DNA of 64,000 nucleotides from the NCBI RefSeq assembly GCF_000936425.1, contig NZ_AVFK01000003.1:62001-126000 (forward strand). Direction: 5' to 3'. A program made the translations under genes and the position numbers. The DNA comes from Skermanella aerolata KACC 11604 (lineage in GTDB: Bacteria > Pseudomonadota > Alphaproteobacteria > Azospirillales > Azospirillaceae). The notes under the pieces are model-generated. The model searched no databases. It saw nothing but the letters and a program-made list of their open reading frames with translations, and had not been told where the DNA came from. Shown piece after piece: positions 58,752-64,000 of the stretch (its first letter is position 1; each line of letters opens with the position of its first letter).

Positions 58752-59858
58752 TTACTCCGGCAGTCTGGCCGCTTTGCCGGGATGGTGGATCGGGCAGCCG
58801 TTGTGTTCGGCGCGGAAGCCCGCCGACATCTCGTAGGAGAGCTTGCGGACCCGGTTGATCGAGCCGAGCGGACGGTGAGCCGCCAGTCCATGCCAAGGGC
58901 TGAACGCGAATCCGTCATCGACCACATGCGACCGCTGCTCGCTCCATCCCGTCTGCGGCGGCAGCGTGATCCGGGCAACCGCGACGAAAGGACTACGGTC
59001 CTCCGGCCACTCGACCGAGGCGTCCTCGACCGGCATGGCATCGAGATCGGTGCAAAGCTGCACCCTGATCTCCCAAGAACCCGGATTGCGCCGGAAGAAC
59101 CCGCCGACGGCATCGCGAATCACGTTGGGATTGCCGAACGTGGCGAGCGTCGTTCCGGTCAGCGCGGTCAGTTCGGGCGAGACGGGGGCCAGCGAAAGCT
59201 TGGCGATGTAGTCGCCGTACCGGAAAGCCGTCTGCGTGTAAAAGGTATCGCCGAGCGGGTGCGTCTGCGATGCCCCGCCCATGGTCTTCAGCGCGGCGCT
59301 TTCGCCGCCGAACGCTTCCACGACGCTCTCGGCGCCGCGCAGAACCGCCGATACCGCCTTCTTCAGGATCTGCGGCTGGTCGGTCGTGGCGGCGAGCAGC
59401 TTCAGGCTGCCGGCGAACTTCCTGGCGTTGGGCGCCGCGAAGGCTGGGGCATTGACCATGACGAAGTCCTGGCTCGTCGCCCCTTCCGAACCTGGAAGCC
59501 GCTCGCCCTCTACACCCAGCACCTTGATCGCCAGCCCGCGCGGCACGGTGATGCTGTCGTCCAGGATGTCGCCGGGGTTGGTCGAAAGGCGCAGCATCAC
59601 GGGATAGCTTTCGCGCCGGGCGAATATCCCCTGGGCCAGTTCGGGCGGCAACCCGTCCAGCACGTCCAGCCGGCCCTCGAGCAGGGCGTGGCTTTTCGCA
59701 TGCACGCTCCGCAGCGCATGGCCGCCGTCCTTGTAGGTCGTTTCGCTGATCTTCCGCAGCGTTTGAAGGAGTTCCTTAGTAGTCTCGGCCTCGTCCGGCT
59801 CCGGCGTCTCGACGCCGGGCGAGTAGGGAACGGGATCTGCGGAGTAGGAAACGGTCAT
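58752..59858 (-). CDS. Catalase-family (haem-binding-like) protein
   Basis: A 368-aa protein, start taken as the ATG at 59856-59858 with a weak CGGAAAA site. It is a short, divergent catalase-superfamily protein: SVHAKSHALLEGRLDVLDGLPPELAQGIFA, YPVMLRLSTNPGDILDDSITVPRGLAIKVLGVEG and DFVMVNAPAFAAPNARKF match the haem-side core with the essential His in VHAKSHALL. The usual C-terminal proximal Tyr region is less clear (HRPLGSINRVRKLSYEMSAGFR). Such proteins are common in proteobacteria and often act in peroxide or lipid-peroxide defence; catalase activity is not certain. Confidence 0.82.
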   Translation of the reverse strand: MTVSYSADPVPYSPGVETPEPDEAETTKELLQTLRKISETTYKDGGHALRSVHAKSHALLEGRLDVLDGLPPELAQGIFARRESYPVMLRLSTNPGDILDDSITVPRGLAIKVLGVEGERLPGSEGATSQDFVMVNAPAFAAPNARKFAGSLKLLAATTDQPQILKKAVSAVLRGAESVVEAFGGESAALKTMGGASQTHPLGDTFYTQTAFRYGDYIAKLSLAPVSPELTALTGTTLATFGNPNVIRDAVGGFFRRNPGSWEIRVQLCTDLDAMPVEDASVEWPEDRSPFVAVARITLPPQTGWSEQRSHVVDDGFAFSPWHGLAAHRPLGSINRVRKLSYEMSAGFRAEHNGCPIHHPGKAARLPE

Positions 59859-59959
59859 CGCGTATGTTTTCCGGATTTCGTCTTTGTCGAAGTCCGGGGG
59901 AGAACAGAAGCGGCAAGGGTTCGGTTCCACGATACTCCTGCCACTCCCGATCCTGGTCT

Positions 59960-61372
59960 TCACGCGAAAACGTAGTCTTGACCCGCCTGAAGGCCGACGA
60001 CATCGACGGTCAGCGAACCGCTATCCCAGGTGAAGACCGTAGTGCCGTCCGTTTCGTCGATCGTGAACGGACGGCTCCCCAGCCGCCATTCGATCACGTC
60101 GCCGCCCGCGACGCCCGCCCCTTCGAAGCCGTTTATCGTGTCGTTCCCGGCGCCGCTGAACCCGACGACGAAGGTATCGCTGCCGGCTCCGCCATCGACG
60201 GTATCGGTGCCGCCCTTGGCGAGTTCGAACCTGTCGTTGCCTGCCAGCCCGGACAGCACCTCGTCTCCGGCTCCGTCCTTGAAGATGTCGCCGATGGCGG
60301 ATCTGCTTCCAAGAACGGTCACGTCGCGGTCGGTAAACGCCTGATAGAAAAAGTTTTCCCTGGAGGTGGAGAAATCGAAGCGCTCGATGTCGGAAAAGCC
60401 GGTATACCGGTCCTGGTCGCCGGCGGAGTCCCCGACCATGATGACGTCTTTCAGGGTGAGGAAGCCGAACCGGTCCGGTACGTCGGACTGGCCGATATAC
60501 AGGTCGATCCTGTTGGATGCCGACTGGTCCGGCACATCTCCCCGTATGTTGACGTTGAAGTTGAGCGTGTCGACTCCCGTGCCACCGTCGACCTCGCTGA
60601 AGACATCACCCCTGATGGGATTGTTCACGTTGTCGAGTTCCAGCGACAGCCGGTCGTCGCCGGCACCGCCGCGCAGGATATTGGAGTCGACACCGCCGTC
60701 GGAAATACGATCGTTGCCGCCGCGCCCATCGAGCACGTCGAATCCGGCATTACCCCGGAAGGTGTCGGCGTTCTCCGTCCCCAGCACCGTCGTACTTCCG
60801 GCATCGCCGTCGAAGATGGCATGGCTCGCCGTCCCCCGCAGATCGAAGATCTCTATGCCGTAGACATTGCCCCAGAGCTGGGGACCCTCGTCGGTCTCGA
60901 AGTCGCCGATGGTCACGACCGGATCGCCCCCACCGTAGCCGTCGATGCCGGACAAGCTGATCCGCGTGACGGCGGGTCTCTCCACCAGGTCTTCCGGTCC
61001 CGTCACATTATCCTCGGTCGCGTTGTTGACGATCCGCAGGGTGTCTGTGCCGGAACCGCCGTCGAACTGGTTCCCTTCGATCAATCCCCGGCGCACCAGC
61101 ACGGCTCCGGGATCCCAGACGAGAAGGTCGTCCCCCGCTTCGCCGGAAAGCCGGGCGACGCCCCAGCCGTCGAGGTAATCGTTGCCGGCGCCGCCGTAGA
61201 GCAGGTCCAGCCCGGACTGACCGTAGAGCCGGTCGTTGCCGTCGCCGCCAAGCAACACGTCGTCACCGGCGCCGCCGGTCAGTCGGTCGTCACCGGCGAG
61301 CCCAAGCAGAATATCGACTTCCGCTCCGCCGGTAAGGATATTGGCGCCGAGGTCGCCGATCTGAGTAGCCAT
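59960..61372 (-). CDS. RTX-type (hemolysin repeat) calcium-binding protein
   Basis: A 470-aa acidic protein with GGxGxDxLx nonapeptide repeats, mainly in residues 1-75 (LLGLAGDDRLTGGAGDDVLLGGDGNDRLYG, LLYGGAGNDYLDG), 205-245 and 385-415 (LSGLAGNDRFELAKGGTDTVDGGAGSD). Between the repeat blocks are beta-rich domains (LWGNVYGIEIFDLRG, FNVNIRGDVPDQ) I cannot name. There is no N-terminal signal; RTX proteins are usually secreted by type I systems through a C-terminal signal, and the C-terminus (VDVVGLQAGQDYVFA) fits. No type I exporter gene is adjacent. Confidence 0.88.
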   Translation of the reverse strand: MATQIGDLGANILTGGAEVDILLGLAGDDRLTGGAGDDVLLGGDGNDRLYGQSGLDLLYGGAGNDYLDGWGVARLSGEAGDDLLVWDPGAVLVRRGLIEGNQFDGGSGTDTLRIVNNATEDNVTGPEDLVERPAVTRISLSGIDGYGGGDPVVTIGDFETDEGPQLWGNVYGIEIFDLRGTASHAIFDGDAGSTTVLGTENADTFRGNAGFDVLDGRGGNDRISDGGVDSNILRGGAGDDRLSLELDNVNNPIRGDVFSEVDGGTGVDTLNFNVNIRGDVPDQSASNRIDLYIGQSDVPDRFGFLTLKDVIMVGDSAGDQDRYTGFSDIERFDFSTSRENFFYQAFTDRDVTVLGSRSAIGDIFKDGAGDEVLSGLAGNDRFELAKGGTDTVDGGAGSDTFVVGFSGAGNDTINGFEGAGVAGGDVIEWRLGSRPFTIDETDGTTVFTWDSGSLTVDVVGLQAGQDYVFA

Positions 61373-61653
61373 AGTGTCCCTCCCTCTATTTTGAGAGGCA
61401 TGCTACTACTGTAGATTGTTGTTGGCTTAGTCCCATCAGTTCGTGACCTTTAGATCATGACCGACGCTTCCACTTCGACCGGCCGCTTCCCTGCTTGCCC
61501 CGCTCCGGACCTTGTTCCGCATGGTGCGCCGCACGGTGCGGCCCGTTAGATCGGCGAAGGTTGGCCTGGGCGCCGCCATTGGGCTATTCACGGTTGGAGC
61601 CTCGCCGCACCGGTCCGGCGGGAAGTCAGGTGACGGAAAGGACGAGACGCCGA
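61373..61653. other. Intergenic region between divergent RTX and pxpB genes
   Basis: About 280 bases. From 61380 to 61450 it is AT-rich (TACTACTGTAGATTGTTG) and is the likely divergent promoter. The open frames upstream of pxpB have no ribosome site and look like chance. No clear hairpin is seen. Confidence 0.4.
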
Positions 61654-62391
61654 ATGGGGATGGACGACGACGCGAAGACCCCGCTGAAGCTCCTGCCGGC
61701 CGGAGAGGCGGCCCTGCTGGTCGAGCTTGGCGACGCCATCGACCCCAACCTGAACGAGGCCGTCCACCGGCTGGACGCCGCGATCAACCGGGCCGCACCC
61801 GACGGCTTGGTCGAGACGGTGCCGACCTACCGCTCCATCCTGGTGACCTTCGACCCGACCCGCACGACCGAAGCCGCCCTTGCCGCCGCGATCTCGTCCC
61901 TGGATACATCGGTGCCCGCGGCGAGCGTTGCGGAGCGTCGCCGCTGGTTCGTCCCGGTCCGTTTCGGCGGCGAACACGGCGAGGACCTGACCGCCGTCGC
62001 CGAACGCGCCGGCCTGACCGCGAAGGAAGTCGTCGATCTGCACTGCGGCGCCGATTTCCGCGTCTATATGCTGGGCTTCTCGCCCGGCTTCGCCTATCTC
62101 GGCGGCCTGCCGGAGGCCCTGCACCTGCCCCGGCGGGAAAATCCCCGGTCGGTCACCCCTGCCGGCAGCTTCATGCAGGGCGGCGCCCAGGCGGCGCTGT
62201 CGCCGGTCGCGATGCCGAGCGGCTGGCACCTGATCGGGAAGACTCCGCTGCGCCTGTTCGACCCCGCCCGCTCGCAGCCCTTCCTGCTGGCCCCGGGCGA
62301 CCGGGTGCGGCTGGTCGCCATCACGGTCGGGGACTTCGACCTGATGGCCGGCGACGGCGACCGGCTGCCCGAGAGCGAGGTCATCGGATGA
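61654..62391 (+). CDS. pxpB: 5-oxoprolinase subunit PxpB (KipI-like)
   Basis: A 245-aa protein from the ATG at 61654 (AAGGACGAG site). Family motifs are LLPAGEAALLVELGDAIDPNLNEAVHRL, ETVPTYRSILVTFDP, CGADFRVYMLGFSPGFAYLGGLPEALHLPRR and AGSFMQGGAQAALSP with GWHLIGKTPLRLFDP. PxpABC hydrolyses 5-oxoproline to glutamate with ATP. It is the first gene of pxpB-pxpC-pxpA; the stop overlaps pxpC by ATGA. Confidence 0.93.
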   Translation: MGMDDDAKTPLKLLPAGEAALLVELGDAIDPNLNEAVHRLDAAINRAAPDGLVETVPTYRSILVTFDPTRTTEAALAAAISSLDTSVPAASVAERRRWFVPVRFGGEHGEDLTAVAERAGLTAKEVVDLHCGADFRVYMLGFSPGFAYLGGLPEALHLPRRENPRSVTPAGSFMQGGAQAALSPVAMPSGWHLIGKTPLRLFDPARSQPFLLAPGDRVRLVAITVGDFDLMAGDGDRLPESEVIG

Positions 62392-63455
62392 GCGGCGGGC
62401 TTAAAGTCATCGCGGCCGGCCCCGGCTCGACCCTTCAGGATCGGGGGCGCCTGGGCCATCAGCGCTTCGGCGTCTCGACCGCCGGGGCGGCCGACCCGCT
62501 GCTGCTGGCCGCGTCCAACGCCCTGGTCGGCAATGACGCCTTCGAGGGCGCCATCGAGTTCACGCTGGTCGGCGACACCCTGGAAGTCGCAGCACGGTCC
62601 TGCCGCATCGCCGTGACCGGCGACGCCGAGCTGACGATCGACGGCCAGCCGCACCTGCCCTGGACCAGCCATCGCTTGGACCAGGGCCAGCGCCTCCGTG
62701 TCGGCGCGCTGGCGACGGGTGCGCGTGGCTACCTGGCGGTGGCCGGCGGATTCGACGCGGCCCCTGTCCTCGGCAGCGTATCCACCCATCTGCGCAGCGG
62801 GTTGGGCGGCTTCACCGGCACCAGGCTCCAACCGGGCGACCACCTGCCGCTGAAGCTGGCGGAGGCGCCGCAGGAACCGGAGCGGGTGCTTGATCCGCGT
62901 CGCATCCTGGACCGCTCCGGCGTGCTGAGGGTGGTCCTGGGTCCGCAGAAGTCGCATTTCACGGAGGCCGGTATGGCGACCTTCCTGGAGAGCGAGTTCA
63001 CCGTCACCGCCGAGGCCGACCGCATGGGCTACCGGCTGGACGGTCCGGCGATCGAACACGCCGGCGGCTTCAACATCATCTCCGACGGCATACCGCTGGG
63101 CGCCATCCAGGTGCCGGGGACCGGCAGGCCGATCGTCCTGCTGGCCGACCGCCAGACCACCGGCGGCTACCCCAAGATCGCCTGCGTGATCGTGCCCGAC
63201 GTAGCGGCCCTGTCGCAGTTCCGGCCCGGAGCCAAGCTGCGTTTCCGGGCTGTTACGGTCGAGGAGGGGACCGATGCCCACCGCGTCTTCGCCGAACTGA
63301 TCGGCAACCTTCCGGCCCTGGTCGAGACGGCGATCCCCGGCGGCGTCCTGGACAGCGAGCGGCTGCTGTCGCTAAACCTGATCGACGGGATGGTCCTAGC
63401 CGGCAAGGCGCCGGACCCGCCCCCATTGCGAATGGACAGGAAGGATACGCCATGA
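62388..63455 (+). CDS. pxpC: 5-oxoprolinase subunit PxpC (KipA-like)
   Basis: A 355-aa biotin-dependent carboxyltransferase-family protein. It shows [58 protein letters not shown] and [18 protein letters not shown], the standard PxpC pattern. It starts at the ATG at 62388 inside the pxpB stop and overlaps pxpA. The overlaps suggest stoichiometric production of the three subunits. Confidence 0.93.
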   Translation: MSGGLKVIAAGPGSTLQDRGRLGHQRFGVSTAGAADPLLLAASNALVGNDAFEGAIEFTLVGDTLEVAARSCRIAVTGDAELTIDGQPHLPWTSHRLDQGQRLRVGALATGARGYLAVAGGFDAAPVLGSVSTHLRSGLGGFTGTRLQPGDHLPLKLAEAPQEPERVLDPRRILDRSGVLRVVLGPQKSHFTEAGMATFLESEFTVTAEADRMGYRLDGPAIEHAGGFNIISDGIPLGAIQVPGTGRPIVLLADRQTTGGYPKIACVIVPDVAALSQFRPGAKLRFRAVTVEEGTDAHRVFAELIGNLPALVETAIPGGVLDSERLLSLNLIDGMVLAGKAPDPPPLRMDRKDTP

Positions 63456-64000
63456 CCGCCGGCATCAGCGTGGACCTGAACTCCGACCTGGGCGAGGGCT
63501 TCGGCCCTTGGAGCATGGGCGACGACGGGGCCATGCTCGACATCGTGTCCTCGGCCAACCTGGCCTGCGGCTTCCATGCCGGCGATCCCGTCATCATGAC
63601 GGATACCGCCAAGGTCGCCCGTGAAAAAGGCGTCGCCATCGGTGCCCATCCCGCCTTCTTCGATCTCTGGGGCTTCGGGCGCCGCCGGATCACGGGCGAC
63701 AGCCCGGCCGATATCGAGAAGATGGTGGCCTACCAGATCGGCGCCCTGCAAGGCGTCGCGACCCTGGCCGGCCACCGCGTCACCCACGTCAAGCCGCACG
63801 GCGCGCTCTACAACATGGCGGCGGCCGATGCCGCCCTAGCCGGCGCCATCGCCAGGGCGATCCGCGCCGTCGATCCCGGCCTGCTCTTCGTCGTGCTGCC
63901 CGGCAGCGAGATGGAACGGGCCGGCCACGCCGCCGGTCTGGCCGTCGCCTGCGAGGTCTTCGCCGACCGGGGCTATCTGGACGACGGCAGTCTGGCCCCC
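63452..64000 (+). CDS. pxpA: 5-oxoprolinase subunit PxpA (LamB/YcsF), partial
   Basis: The first 183 codons of a LamB/YcsF-family protein, cut by the window end. Motifs include [46 protein letters not shown] and [21 protein letters not shown], with conserved Asp/His residues of the active site. It overlaps pxpC by ATGA. Confidence 0.93.
   Translation, partial: MTAGISVDLNSDLGEGFGPWSMGDDGAMLDIVSSANLACGFHAGDPVIMTDTAKVAREKGVAIGAHPAFFDLWGFGRRRITGDSPADIEKMVAYQIGALQGVATLAGHRVTHVKPHGALYNMAAADAALAGAIARAIRAVDPGLLFVVLPGSEMERAGHAAGLAVACEVFADRGYLDDGSLAP

Noticed and set aside
58550-58858. Rightward frame with a good GGGAGG site before the catalase-family gene
   Set aside because: It runs through the REP palindromes and into the 3' end of the catalase gene in antisense; no family is recognisable.
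1-64000. CRISPR arrays, tRNA or rRNA genes, intact insertion sequences
   Set aside because: I saw no spaced direct repeats, cloverleaf-type segments, rRNA-like stretches or transposase genes while reading; a dedicated search could still find a tRNA I missed.

Overview
The window is high-GC DNA from a free-living Gram-negative proteobacterium. Dense operons with ATGA start/stop overlaps, a CheA/CheB/CheR/CheC chemosensory cluster, NnrS, DUF5939-type nucleotide cyclase and HWE/HisKA_2-type kinase genes point to the Alphaproteobacteria. Rhodospirillales/Azospirillaceae (a Skermanella- or Azospirillum-like organism) is my best guess, not a proven assignment. I saw no rRNA, tRNA, CRISPR array or intact insertion sequence.

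Layout. 1-1357: a partial nucleotide cyclase (minus). 1358-2111: an AT-rich gap. 2112-4024: three unrecognised small genes, then a Crp/Fnr regulator (4252-4956). 4995-14424: one long minus-strand operon holding a PotABCD-like ABC importer, an HcnABC/opine-oxidase-like three-subunit flavoenzyme, a second D-amino-acid-oxidase-family enzyme, two RidA imine deaminases and a second binding protein, with a divergent LysR regulator. It looks like uptake plus oxidative deamination of an amine or imino acid. 15.5-20.3 kb: two small membrane proteins and two divergent hybrid histidine kinases. 20281-21039: an orphan terminase-small-subunit-like gene. 21.5-25.4 kb: a Tat-exported, PaoABC-like molybdenum aldehyde oxidoreductase closed by a 19-bp perfect hairpin, then AraC, Gfo/Idh/MocA and N-carbamoyl-D-amino-acid-hydrolase-like genes. 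29.0-36.4 kb: an efflux region (MATE, HxlR regulator, SDR, RND adaptor and pump) with shared operator-like repeats.

The most unusual block is 36.45-42.7 kb (minus strand), set in visibly lower-GC DNA. A three-gene operon encodes (i) a 282-aa protein with a DUF4384-like segment, (ii) a 1151-aa protein joining a caspase-like protease with intact His/Cys, a YbaK/ProRS-type tRNA-editing-like domain and a GluRS-like class I aminoacyl-tRNA synthetase core, and (iii) a multi-GAF protein split by a single in-frame UGA. I know of no characterised system with this composition. A stress- or infection-activated, tRNA-aminoacylation-sensing caspase system is a reasonable hypothesis.

43.2-46.6 kb: a small membrane protein, a GT-C-like polytopic protein and NnrS. 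46.6-58.4 kb: a large minus-strand chemosensory cluster (soluble tandem-tip MCP, triple-domain CheW, CheB, HEAT protein, CheR, CheY, CheA, STAS-like protein, then CheY, CheC and a HisKA_2 kinase). 58.66-58.71 kb: a pair of REP-type palindromes. 58.8-61.4 kb: a catalase-family protein and an RTX-type calcium-binding protein. 61.65-64.0 kb: the pxpBCA 5-oxoprolinase operon, cut by the window end.
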